A stretch of 64,000 bases of DNA from Bacteroidota bacterium (GTDB lineage: Bacteria; Bacteroidota; Bacteroidia; Cytophagales; Cyclobacteriaceae). Below are positions 27,378 through 34,550 of the stretch, piece by piece. The stretch lies in the NCBI GenBank assembly GCA_023417065.1, contig JAEZGH010000048.1, positions 62,001-126,000 on the forward strand, read 5' to 3'. The notes beneath the pieces were generated by a model that searched no databases, was not told where the DNA came from, and was given only the letters and a program-made list of their open reading frames with translations. How positions within the stretch are numbered: position 1 is the stretch's first letter; the number at the start of each line of letters is the position of its first letter. A program made the translations under genes and the position numbers.

Positions 27378-28400
27378 ATGAAAAGACTTTTATTCCTTCT
27401 GTGTATTCTGATATCAGCCGCAGCTTCGGCTCAGGATTTTCAGTTGTCGCAGTATTATCAGGCACCGCTGTATCTTAACCCTGGCTTCACCGGGATAACG
27501 CCGCAGCAACGATTTGTATTGAACCACCGGATTCAATGGCCAAACCTGCCACAGGCTTTCGCCACATATGCGTTTTCGTATGACCTGTACGTTGAACAGC
27601 TTCGAAGTGGCTTCGGCGTTCTCGTCACGACGGACAAAATGGGTTCGGCCGGATGGCGTACAAATACCGCGAGTCTTTTGTATTCCTATAAAGTAAAAAT
27701 TTCGGACAAGGTGGTGTTCTCTCCCGGACTCTCCTTCGGTTACGGATCGAATGGTCTTGACCGCAGCAAGCTGATCATGGGGGATGAGTTGCAATACAAC
27801 GGAGAAACTACTGACGCGGAATTGCGGAAACTCGGACGTCACGACTACTTTGACTTCACCTCCGGTTTCCTGGTCTATTCACGATCGCTATGGCTCGGAG
27901 CCACGTTCTCGCACATGAACAAGCCGAACCTTTCGGTGCTTAATGAAGTGAGCCGCCTTCCGATGAAAACCGCTATCCACGGCGGAGTTCGCGTGGACCT
28001 GGCAAACTCACAAAGAGGAGTGCGCGCCTCCTATATCACACCATCGTTTATTTACAGGATGCAGGGACCAATGTTCTCACAGCTTGACCTCGGCGTGAAC
28101 TATCACGTTGATCCTATCTCGGTAGGTATCTGGTATCGCGGAAAGCCGTTCCAGAAAGCAGTCACCAACAGTATCCAGCAGGATGCATTGATTCTGTATC
28201 TGGGGATGTATCTGAAACAATTCACCATTGGTTACAGCTACGATTTCACTGTGTCGTCGTTACAAACCTCTTCGGGCGGTGCGCACGAGTTATCAATCGT
28301 ATGGGAGTTCATTTCTCGGCCTTCCAACAAGAGCGTGAAGAGGAAGTACCAGCTTATTCCGTGTCCGACCTTCAACAGCAAGGAAGGCTTCTGGAATTAG
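27378..28400 (+). CDS. PorP/SprF family type IX secretion-associated outer-membrane protein
   Basis: The 340-residue protein has a signal peptide (MKRLLFLLCILISAAASAQ) followed by DFQLSQYYQAPLYLNPGFTG, the hallmark of the PorP/SprF family, and alternating beta-strands consistent with a barrel (GFGVLVTTDKMGSAGW; VFSPGLSFGYG). In Flavobacterium johnsoniae, SprF is needed to secrete the neighbouring adhesin SprB, so this gene most likely serves the giant protein encoded 65 bp upstream. The C-terminus is slightly extended beyond the last barrel strand. Confidence 0.93.
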   Translation: MKRLLFLLCILISAAASAQDFQLSQYYQAPLYLNPGFTGITPQQRFVLNHRIQWPNLPQAFATYAFSYDLYVEQLRSGFGVLVTTDKMGSAGWRTNTASLLYSYKVKISDKVVFSPGLSFGYGSNGLDRSKLIMGDELQYNGETTDAELRKLGRHDYFDFTSGFLVYSRSLWLGATFSHMNKPNLSVLNEVSRLPMKTAIHGGVRVDLANSQRGVRASYITPSFIYRMQGPMFSQLDLGVNYHVDPISVGIWYRGKPFQKAVTNSIQQDALILYLGMYLKQFTIGYSYDFTVSSLQTSSGGAHELSIVWEFISRPSNKSVKRKYQLIPCPTFNSKEGFWN

Positions 28401-28415
28401 GCCCGGATTTACTAT

Positions 28416-28446
28416 TTGCAGGACACGCTTACTTCCCTACATTTGC
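28416..28446 (+). promoter_or_regulatory. Consensus promoter directly before the CCA-type gene
   Basis: TTTG (28416-28419), a 19-nt spacer and TACATTTG (28439-28446) match the Bacteroidota consensus at every informative position. The -7 box ends only 3 nt before the ATG at 28450, so the transcript would be leaderless or nearly so. Confidence 0.65.
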
Positions 28447-28449
28447 CGG

Positions 28450-29859
28450 ATGAATCTGGCAGAACACCTTCATCATCCCGTTTTTAAGACCGTTTCACGT
28501 GCGGCCGATGAGGTGGGCGTCTCTGCCTACGTCGTAGGCGGTTACGTGCGCGATCTGATTCTGAAGCGCCCTTCCAAAGACATTGATTTTGTTTGTGTCG
28601 GCAGCGGCATTGCCCTGGCGAAAAAGGTGGCCAAACTGTTGGGCCCGGAGGTGAAGGTCAACGTCTTCAAGAATTTCGGCACAGCCCAGATTGCGTTTGA
28701 GGATCTGGAACTCGAGTTTGTGGGTGCCCGAAAAGAATCGTATCGCGCCGACTCAAGAAAACCGCTCGTTGAAGACGGATCACTTGAGGATGATCAGCGC
28801 CGCCGTGACTTTACCATCAACGCCATGGCTATTGCCCTGAGCGGTGATGGCTATGGCCAGCTCGTCGATCCCTTCGATGGGCAGGCGGATCTCCGGAAGA
28901 AAATCATCCGAACGCCTCTTGATCCTGTAGTCACGTTCTCTGATGATCCGCTGCGCATGATGCGTGCTGTGCGTTTCGCTTCACAACTCGGTTTTGATAT
29001 TGAAGCGGATACCTTTGCGGCACTGATGGACCAGCGTGAACGCCTTAAGATCGTCTCGCAGGAAAGAATCACCGACGAGCTCAACAAGATCATCATGAGT
29101 TCGCCGCCGTCGTACGGATTCAAACTGCTTTTTCACAGCGGTTTACTCAAGGAGTTCTTTCCTGAACTCGTCGCGCTCCACGGTGTGGAGTACGTTGGCA
29201 ACAGGGCGCACAAAGACAACTTCTTTCACACCCTGCAGGTTCTTGACAACGTAAGTGCCGTCTCTGATGATCTTTGGCTTCGGTGGGCTGCAATCCTTCA
29301 CGATATCGCTAAACCGGCCACAAAGCGCTACGACAAACAGCACGGCTGGACTTTTCATGGTCATGAGGACAAAGGTGCGCGAATGGTGCCGGGCATATTC
29401 CGCCGTCTGAAGTTGCCCATGGATGAACGGATGCTCATGGTTCAGAATCTGGTCCGTCTGCATTTACGGCCTATCCCGCTGGCAAAAGAGGTTACGGATT
29501 CCGCCATCCGGCGCCTGCTTTTCGACGCCGGGGATCACATTGATGCCCTGATGAAACTCTGCCGTGCGGACATCACATCCAAGAACCTTCAGAAGGTGGA
29601 TCGTTTCCTGCGGAATTTCGACCTGGTAGAGCAGAAAATGAAAGAAGTGGAGGAGAAGGACCACATCCGCAACTTCCAGCCGCCGGTGTCCGGTAACGAG
29701 ATTATGGAGATGTTCAATCTTCCACCTTCGCGTATTGTAGGCGAGCTGAAGGAACAAATCAAGGAAGCTATCCTTGAAGGGGACATTCGCAATGACAGGG
29801 AAGAGGCGCTTGTTCTCCTGAAAAAACTCGCGAAGGAACGGGGGATTTCAGATTCCTGA
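28450..29859 (+). CDS. cca: CCA tRNA nucleotidyltransferase / poly(A)-polymerase family protein with HD domain
   Basis: The 469-residue protein has the class II nucleotidyltransferase head: GGYVRDLILKRPSKDIDFVC (GG and DxD metal residues) and RRRDFTINAMAIALSG. A tRNA-binding neck follows (PLRMMRAVRFASQLGF; about 170-260), then an HD domain (LHDIAKPATKRY near 283, GHEDKGA) that may carry phosphohydrolase activity. This architecture in Bacteroidota is normally annotated as the CCA-adding enzyme that repairs or completes tRNA 3' ends. The last codons and the stop lie inside a low-complexity repeat array, so the C-terminal two or three residues come from the repeat. Confidence 0.92.
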   Translation: MNLAEHLHHPVFKTVSRAADEVGVSAYVVGGYVRDLILKRPSKDIDFVCVGSGIALAKKVAKLLGPEVKVNVFKNFGTAQIAFEDLELEFVGARKESYRADSRKPLVEDGSLEDDQRRRDFTINAMAIALSGDGYGQLVDPFDGQADLRKKIIRTPLDPVVTFSDDPLRMMRAVRFASQLGFDIEADTFAALMDQRERLKIVSQERITDELNKIIMSSPPSYGFKLLFHSGLLKEFFPELVALHGVEYVGNRAHKDNFFHTLQVLDNVSAVSDDLWLRWAAILHDIAKPATKRYDKQHGWTFHGHEDKGARMVPGIFRRLKLPMDERMLMVQNLVRLHLRPIPLAKEVTDSAIRRLLFDAGDHIDALMKLCRADITSKNLQKVDRFLRNFDLVEQKMKEVEEKDHIRNFQPPVSGNEIMEMFNLPPSRIVGELKEQIKEAILEGDIRNDREEALVLLKKLAKERGISDS

Positions 29860-29909
29860 CTCCTGGTTCCTGATTTCTGGTGCCTGGTTCCTGATTCCTG
29901 ATTCCTGAT
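29851..29909 (-). repeat. Left low-complexity array (AATCAGGAA-type units)
   Basis: On the minus strand the array reads as repeated units of the kind AATCAGGAA / ACCAGG, with at least six copies of CAGGA at 7-9 nt steps. It contains the stop codon of the preceding CCA-type gene. The same unit type appears in the opposite orientation at 30806-30852, so the two arrays bracket a gene-poor kilobase. Confidence 0.75.
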
Positions 29910-30805
29910 GTGGTTTTGTTGTATTAGAGAATTTTTGGGCTGAATAGTTAACGCCTTCTGACACTCATACGCGAAAAGGCGTGATAACCGAAGCGCGGGG
30001 CTATTGAATCCGGCGTTCGACGGGCATTGTCCCTGCGGCCAAAGGATACTGATTTGATATTCTTTCTCCACTCTTTCTCCACTCTTCCTATGTTGATGCC
30101 AGCTTATTGTCAGTTGGTTCGTTCGTTCATATGACTCATTTCCCGTCGGGACAAGGGCGACCCGGAGGAGACAGGTATCGGCCTGCCTTTCTTGTTCGTC
30201 TTCAGGACCTGAACGAGTCCACTACTCTTAGTCGTTATTCTTCTGAAAAGAGACTAAATTGGTATTCAAAGGGGCAGGAGCGCTTTTCTTGGGGCTTTCC
30301 TTCGGGAATCAGACCTATGTGCGGCAGCCCCGTTTCCCAATACGGACCACCAGGTAACACCCGCAACCTTGGGGTTCCCCGCCCATCTGGCAAATCAATC
30401 TGTAAGGCATCGTTAAGTAAGCGTGAGGTAAGCGCGAGGTAAGCGCGAAGACTCTATACCACTTTATTTATACGAACCAGAGCCGGACACGATCCGGCAG
30501 GGTTCCGATCTTGCACCCGGCGAATCGGAACCCGACCGGATCATTACCGGATCTGGTACGGATCTGATGCAGCTGGTACTTAACGCGCGCTGCACGAACG
30601 CTGCACTGGAGATGCATTAAGGATGCCTTGGATAGTGATGTGGGGGAAACCTCGGGAAAACGTTGAAATTACTGGTTGTCGGTCGCCAGTGACCGATTGT
30701 CTGGTCGCCTGTTACCAAATGGAAAGAATTTCAATATAGCAGGCGTTGGGGATAAAATCAACGGGGCCGCCCGTAAAACTTGCCGCTTCTGGTTGGTCGC
30801 TCCAT
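29910..30805. other. Gene-poor stretch between two inverted arrays
   Basis: Nearly 900 bp hold no gene I can support. A 111-codon plus-strand frame (30107-30442) and a 70-codon minus-strand frame ending at 30235 overlap each other; neither looks like a known protein. Visible structure: two tandem copies of TCTTTCTCCAC (30061-30082), three of GTAAGCGYGAR (30417-30449), a 19-bp inverted repeat (30491-30542) followed by two further CGGATC copies (30546-30564), and GCTGCAC doublets near 30590-30606. It could be a remnant of a mobile or REP-like element, or encode a structured RNA; the sequence does not decide. Confidence 0.55.
30491..30542. repeat. 19-bp inverted repeat with 14-nt loop
   Basis: The arm 30491-30509 (GATCCGG, two differing bases, GGGTTCCGAT) matches the reverse complement of 30524-30542 at 17 of 19 positions; the inner 10 bp (GGGTTCCGAT / ATCGGAACCC) are perfect. 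There is no T-run on either side, so it is not a typical terminator. It resembles a REP-type palindrome or the core of a structured RNA. Confidence 0.8.
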
Positions 30806-30852
30806 CAAATCAGGAACCGGAAATCAATCAGGAACCAGAAATCAGAAATCAC
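30806..30852 (+). repeat. Right low-complexity array, inverted relative to the left one
   Basis: Units AATCAGGAACC and AGAAATC recur through this 47-bp stretch in the plus orientation, opposite to the array at 29851-29909. It sits just upstream of the sigma-factor gene and is translated in the longest open frame of that gene as a meaningless S-G-T/N-Q-like run, so the true start must be downstream. Confidence 0.75.
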
Positions 30853-30899
30853 CTGCAACCTTTTATTCCTTACCTTGTCTATACGAAAAAACAATCCTT

Positions 30900-31475
30900 T
30901 TGGACCAGCTGCTGCGAAACATTCATGAGGACCTGATTGCCCGTTGCAAGGCGGGTGACCAGCAGGCTCATTTCCAGGTGTATAAGCTTTATTCAAAAGC
31001 GATGTACAACACAGCCTGGCGGATGGTGGGCGATGAGGCGGAAGCGCAGGACGTGCTCCAGGAAGCATTCACCAGCGCTTTTCGAAATCTGGATTACTAC
31101 CGGGGCGACGCCTCGTTCGGAAGCTGGCTGAAACGTATCGTCATCAACAAAGCCCTCAATATCATCCAAAAAAGACGGTTTGACCGACTCCCTGAAGACG
31201 AAAATTGGGACGTTGCCGAGGAGGAAGATGCTACAGAGTATGCTGATCGTCTTACCGTTGACCGGGTAAAAAAAGGAATTGCCGAACTTCCCGATGGATA
31301 TCGCATGGTTTTGTCGTTATACTTGCTGGAAGGGTATGACCATCAGGAAATTGGCGAAATACTTCAGATAACTGAATCAACATCCAAGTCGCAGTTGAAC
31401 AGAGCCAAAGCAAAGCTGCGTGAATGGCTCGTGAAGAATGAAAAGCAAAAAATATCAAAGGATGGTGTCGTATGA
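30900..31475 (+). CDS. ECF-type RNA polymerase sigma factor
   Basis: From a TTG at 30900 the protein has 191 residues, the usual ECF length. Region 2 is seen in YKLYSKAMYNTAWRMVGDEA and DVLQEAFTSAFRNLDYYRG, followed by SFGSWLKRIVINKALN; region 4 is LPDGYRMVLSLYLLEGYDHQ and EIGEILQITESTSKSQLNRA. There is no in-frame ATG between the repeat array and the conserved core; the frame is open to 30780 but the extra residues encode the repeat. TTG is therefore my best start, with real doubt. The gene overlaps the next one by 4 bp (ATGA), a usual sigma/anti-sigma arrangement. Confidence 0.9.
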   Translation: MDQLLRNIHEDLIARCKAGDQQAHFQVYKLYSKAMYNTAWRMVGDEAEAQDVLQEAFTSAFRNLDYYRGDASFGSWLKRIVINKALNIIQKRRFDRLPEDENWDVAEEEDATEYADRLTVDRVKKGIAELPDGYRMVLSLYLLEGYDHQEIGEILQITESTSKSQLNRAKAKLREWLVKNEKQKISKDGVV

Positions 31476-32011
31476 AAGGTAAAGATGATCTTGAAAAATT
31501 TATCCGCGCGAACCGCGATGCGTTCGATGACAAGGAACCTCCCGTTTCCGTTTGGGAGAATATCCACAATTCCCTGCATCCACATCAGCCTGCGCGCAGG
31601 TGGTGGAATGAACTTGTGATCTGGAGAGCCGCCGCTGTGTTCTTCCTCGCCGTTTCCGCATACTTGTTCCTCTCCAGAGAGCAGGCGCAGCCGCACGAAG
31701 ATGGTGCTCAGGTAGCATTGAATGAGTTCAATGACGTTGAAGCTTTTTATATCAGCGAGATTTCCCAGAAAGTCGAATTGATTGAATCAATCGCTACGGA
31801 TGATGGTGCCGGCGAACTAACACCGGACTTCCAGCGCCTTGAAGCGATGTATCTCGTGCTTAAGGAAGAGATGAAGAACAGTCCCTCGAAAAAAGTCAAG
31901 GACGCCCTGGTATTGAACTTGCTTGTGCGAATTGACATGCTCAATCAACAGCTTCACAAGCTGGAAGAAGACTATAAGGAAGGGGAGGAGAGTAACAGGT
32001 CGGAGACGTAA
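31472..32011 (+). CDS. Probable membrane-anchored anti-sigma factor
   Basis: The 179-residue protein has a cytoplasmic-type N-terminal part (1-47) with PPVSVWENIHNSLH, one membrane helix at about 49-66 (IWRAAAVFFLAVSAYLFL), and a charged, helical, probably coiled-coil C-terminal region to 179. It starts within the last codons of the ECF sigma gene, so the two are translationally coupled. Short single-pass proteins in this position usually hold the sigma factor at the membrane. I see no ZAS-type His-x3-Cys-x2-Cys motif, so the call rests on position and topology. Confidence 0.75.
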   Translation: MKGKDDLEKFIRANRDAFDDKEPPVSVWENIHNSLHPHQPARRWWNELVIWRAAAVFFLAVSAYLFLSREQAQPHEDGAQVALNEFNDVEAFYISEISQKVELIESIATDDGAGELTPDFQRLEAMYLVLKEEMKNSPSKKVKDALVLNLLVRIDMLNQQLHKLEEDYKEGEESNRSET

Positions 32012-32719
32012 TCAGATGTCGCTGACGAGTTCGAACTTCTCGTGTGCCGAATCAACAACCTTTCCACTCTCACATTTCAGCACTCGCGCGGGATATCTTT
32101 TGATCAATCCGTAGCTATGTGTTGCCATCAGGATGGCCGTACCGCTGTTATTTATTTGCTGAAATATTCTCATGATGTCGTGCGAGACGGCGGGGTCAAG
32201 ATTTCCCGTGGGTTCGTCGGCGAGAAGGATCATTGGTTCATTCAACATAGCGCGTGCAATCACAACGCGCTGTTGTTCTCCTCCTGACAGTTGATGCGGC
32301 ATTTTTTTTTCGACCGATCCAAGTCCCACCTGCATCAACACATCCGACAATCGCGAACGCATCTTTACATTGTCGCGCCAACCGGTGGCTTTCAGAACGA
32401 ACATCATATTGTCGGCAACAGTGCGGTCGTTGAGTAGTTGAAAGTCCTGGAAGATGATACCAAGCTTTCGTCGGAGCATCGGCACCTTCGAGCGCGAAAT
32501 ACCTTTCAGCTGAAATCCCGCGACGTTGACGTCACCGGTGTGCAGAGGCAGATCAGCATAGAGTGTTTTCAGCAACGACGATTTGCCGGAGCCTGTGCGA
32601 CCGACCAGATACACCATTTCGCCCTTCTGGATTTCAAAGTTCACATCACTGAGTACAGTGTTGCTGTCCTGGAAGATGGTGGTATCCTTTACACTTACGA
32701 CGACGTCAGGTGAGAACAT
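32012..32719 (-). CDS. ftsE: FtsE-like ABC transporter ATPase
   Basis: From the ATG at 32719 the protein has 235 residues. Walker A is VGRTGSGKSSLLK, the signature is HQLSGGEQQRVVIARAM, Walker B is ILLADEPTGNLDP and the switch His is in ATHSYGLI. It belongs to the FtsE/LolD group; FtsE with FtsX controls septal peptidoglycan hydrolysis. No ftsX gene is adjacent, which is normal in Bacteroidota where they can be apart. The frame opens 13 codons earlier, but those lie inside the upstream terminator hairpin. A -7 box TATATTTG lies 23 nt before the ATG. Confidence 0.88.
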   Translation of the reverse strand: MFSPDVVVSVKDTTIFQDSNTVLSDVNFEIQKGEMVYLVGRTGSGKSSLLKTLYADLPLHTGDVNVAGFQLKGISRSKVPMLRRKLGIIFQDFQLLNDRTVADNMMFVLKATGWRDNVKMRSRLSDVLMQVGLGSVEKKMPHQLSGGEQQRVVIARAMLNEPMILLADEPTGNLDPAVSHDIMRIFQQINNSGTAILMATHSYGLIKRYPARVLKCESGKVVDSAHEKFELVSDI

Positions 32720-32763
32720 AAAAAAACCGGTACGTGGAGTTGCAAATATACTCCACATACCGG
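32720..32763 (-). terminator. Terminator of the transaldolase gene with a promoter -7 box in its loop
   Basis: On the minus strand CCGGTATGTGGAGT (32763-32750) pairs with ACTCCACGTACCGG (32740-32727), 14 bp with one G-T, over a 9-nt loop and followed by seven T (32726-32720). It is a strong intrinsic terminator 61 bp past the transaldolase stop, and it ends exactly at the ftsE ATG. The loop and the last arm base form TATATTTG (32750-32743), a -7 promoter match, so the same bases may end one message and start the next. Confidence 0.85.
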
Positions 32764-32824
32764 CTAATGAAAATTTATTTCGCCGTGGCAGAAAGCGCCA
32801 CGACTAGTGTGTCGTCAGATCAAA

Positions 32825-33481
32825 TCAGCCGTTTACCTTTTTGTGGTCGGCGAGGAATTTCTGCAATCCACTGTCAGTCAGCGGATGGTTCAGCAATCCG
32901 GTGATAACGCTCAACGGACAAGTTGCTACGTCTGCGCCGATTTCAGCACACTGAATGAGGTGCATGGTATGGCGGATAGATGCGGCAAGCACTTCGGTGC
33001 GGAAGCCGTAGTTTTGGTAGATGTCAACAATCTGTGCGATGAGGTCAAGTCCGTCAGTGCCCACATCGTCGAGGCGACCTACGAAGGGAGACACGTAGCT
33101 GGCCCCCGCTTTGGCAGCGAGAATAGCCTGGCCTGCTGAGAAAATGAGTGTACAGTTAGTACGGATACCTTCGCTGGTGAATTTCTTGATTGCCTTTACG
33201 CCATCGCGGATCATTGGTACTTTTACTACGATTTTGTCGTCAATTTTCGCGAGTTCACGGCCTTCTTTGAGGATTGCGTCAAAATCCGTTGCAATAACCT
33301 CTGCGCTGACGTTGTTGTCAACGATATCACAAATTGCTTTGTAGTGTGCGATAATGTTTTCCTGGCCGCGAATGCCCTCTTTAGCCATCAGGGAAGGGTT
33401 AGTCGTTACGCCATCGAGTACGCCAAGGTCATAGGCTTCCTGGATTTCTTTGAGGTTAGCGGTGTCAATAAAGAATTTCAT
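32825..33481 (-). CDS. fsa: Fructose-6-phosphate aldolase / small transaldolase
   Basis: The 218-residue protein is of the short transaldolase subfamily (type 3B). MKFFIDTANLKEI and GVTTNPSLMAKEG form the first strand motifs, KIVVKVPMIRDG carries the Schiff-base lysine, and AGASYVSPFVGRLDDVG the phosphate-site region. It either interconverts pentose-phosphate sugars or cleaves fructose-6-phosphate; the subfamily contains both, so the exact reaction is unsettled. On the minus strand a -7 box TACATTTG (33527-33520) lies 38 nt upstream. Confidence 0.93.
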   Translation of the reverse strand: MKFFIDTANLKEIQEAYDLGVLDGVTTNPSLMAKEGIRGQENIIAHYKAICDIVDNNVSAEVIATDFDAILKEGRELAKIDDKIVVKVPMIRDGVKAIKKFTSEGIRTNCTLIFSAGQAILAAKAGASYVSPFVGRLDDVGTDGLDLIAQIVDIYQNYGFRTEVLAASIRHTMHLIQCAEIGADVATCPLSVITGLLNHPLTDSGLQKFLADHKKVNG

Positions 33482-33580
33482 AGCTGTTTAAAGAAAGTAG
33501 TTGTTAAGTGAAAGCGCGGCAAATGTAAGGATCATTGGCCATAAACCGGCATCAGCAGGCGTCAAATGAGTTGCAGGGAG

Positions 33581-33682
33581 AAAAAAAAGGGCAAACCAAA
33601 CATCGCACCGCTACAACCGCCTACCCTTGCTACCTTCCGATCCTGGGGGAGTTCAGCAGGAGCTGGTCGTGCTGGTTCGCCG
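33581..33682 (-). ncRNA. ffs: Signal recognition particle RNA, small bacterial type
   Basis: The minus strand holds the conserved SRP domain IV: CCAGGATCGGAAGGTAGCAA is the asymmetric loop and GGAA(G) tetraloop region recognised by Ffh, flanked by a helix in which GAACTCCCC and GGGTAG-type strands pair. The ends close by GGCGAACCA (5', from about 33682) with TGGTTTGCC (3', 33598-33590), followed by eight T (33588-33581), an intrinsic terminator. On the same strand TACTTTTG (33693-33686) is a good -7 box just upstream. The length, about 100 nt, fits the small SRP RNA type without an Alu domain. The exact ends are estimated. Confidence 0.9.
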
Positions 33683-33732
33683 CTGCAAAAGTAACAAAAT
33701 TTCCAACTTTGGGTTCTCGTTTCAAAAATATT

Positions 33733-34284
33733 TCAGCGCGGAGGCAGGGGATAAACAAATGCATAACAATCCTGCCTGTCAGGAGCCGCGTTGGGGAACA
33801 AAAACCACTTCTGCAGCAGCGCCTCCTGCCGGAGGCCGCATTTCTCCAGAACACGCACCGAAGCCTTGTTCTCGGTTGATACGAAGGTTCCAATGCGCTT
33901 GATACCATTAATTGACGAAATAAGGTTCAGGATCGCGCGGGCCGCCTCCGTTGCAATTCCTTTGCCCCAATACGTCGGACTTAGAGTATAACCGAACTGA
34001 AGGTCGCCGTTGTTGTTAATGATACCGATGCTTCCGGCGAGTTTGTTGGACGACGCGAGTCTGATGGTGTACGAATAGTCTTTTCCCTCAGTCCACGCAC
34101 GGATAGCAAATGCCAGATAGTTCATGGTATCTTCAACCGAGCGATGTGTTGGCCATGAAACCCATCTGGTTGCGGCGGGTTTGCCGGCGTATGCGTAAAA
34201 GATTTCGGCAGCGTCTTCGTATCTTAGCCGCCCAAGAATCAGGCGTTGCGTGTGGATCGTCTCCGGCAAGGGCAGTGTCGTCAT
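33733..34284 (-). CDS. GNAT family N-acetyltransferase (RimJ/RimL-like)
   Basis: The 183-residue protein has the RimJ/RimL-type GNAT pattern: an N-terminal TQRLILGRLRYEDAAEIF, the strand FGYTLSPTYWGKGIATEAAR (acetyl-CoA pyrophosphate loop, GKGIAT) and a C-terminal FVSTENKASVRVLEKCG. Proteins of this subfamily acetylate protein N-termini or small amines; the substrate is unknown here. The ATG at 34284 is preferred to a TTG one codon earlier. Only 17 bp separate it from the divergent gene at 34302. Confidence 0.9.
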   Translation of the reverse strand: MTTLPLPETIHTQRLILGRLRYEDAAEIFYAYAGKPAATRWVSWPTHRSVEDTMNYLAFAIRAWTEGKDYSYTIRLASSNKLAGSIGIINNNGDLQFGYTLSPTYWGKGIATEAARAILNLISSINGIKRIGTFVSTENKASVRVLEKCGLRQEALLQKWFLFPNAAPDRQDCYAFVYPLPPR

Positions 34285-34301
34285 CAAGCAAAAAGTATCA
34301 A

Positions 34302-34541
34302 ATGGCCAAGAGCAGCAATATCGTACATCAATACTTCAAAAAGGAATTTGAAGACGCGACAATATTGGTCAAGGTGAATCCGATTTCCTTTTCCGGTGTG
34401 GAAATCACGATACCAAAAGATGGCGAAGCCGGAATGCGGGAACTCGAATTCGATGAAGAGATATTCGATGATCTGGCTGAAGACGGCTTCCAGGAGGCAA
34501 GTCCGCTTGAGTTCAATCTGTACTTCACCGGACTTGCTTAG
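34302..34541 (+). CDS. Small conserved hypothetical protein
   Basis: From the ATG at 34302 this encodes 79 residues, MAKSSNIVHQYFKKEF to FNLYFTGLA. The frame is open upstream to 34110 but that part is antisense to the acetyltransferase and not protein-like. The sequence is acidic, soluble, probably alpha/beta, without a recognisable motif or signal peptide. Composition and codon pattern look coding. Function unknown. It is divergent from the acetyltransferase with a 17-bp gap and convergent with the oxidoreductase. Confidence 0.7.
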   Translation: MAKSSNIVHQYFKKEFEDATILVKVNPISFSGVEITIPKDGEAGMRELEFDEEIFDDLAEDGFQEASPLEFNLYFTGLA

Positions 34542-34550
34542 GCTTTAAAA

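Noticed and set aside
30107..30442. 111-codon plus-strand open frame in the gene-poor stretch
   Set aside because: Composition is rich in R, G, P and S with no fold-like pattern, no recognised motif and no promoter; the opposite strand has an equally long open stretch, so neither is convincing.
30235..30455. Minus-strand frame of about 73 codons reading LPDGRGTPRLRVLPGG-like residues
   Set aside because: It looks somewhat protein-like but has no ATG after the upstream stop and competes with the plus-strand frame. I keep it only as a possible remnant.
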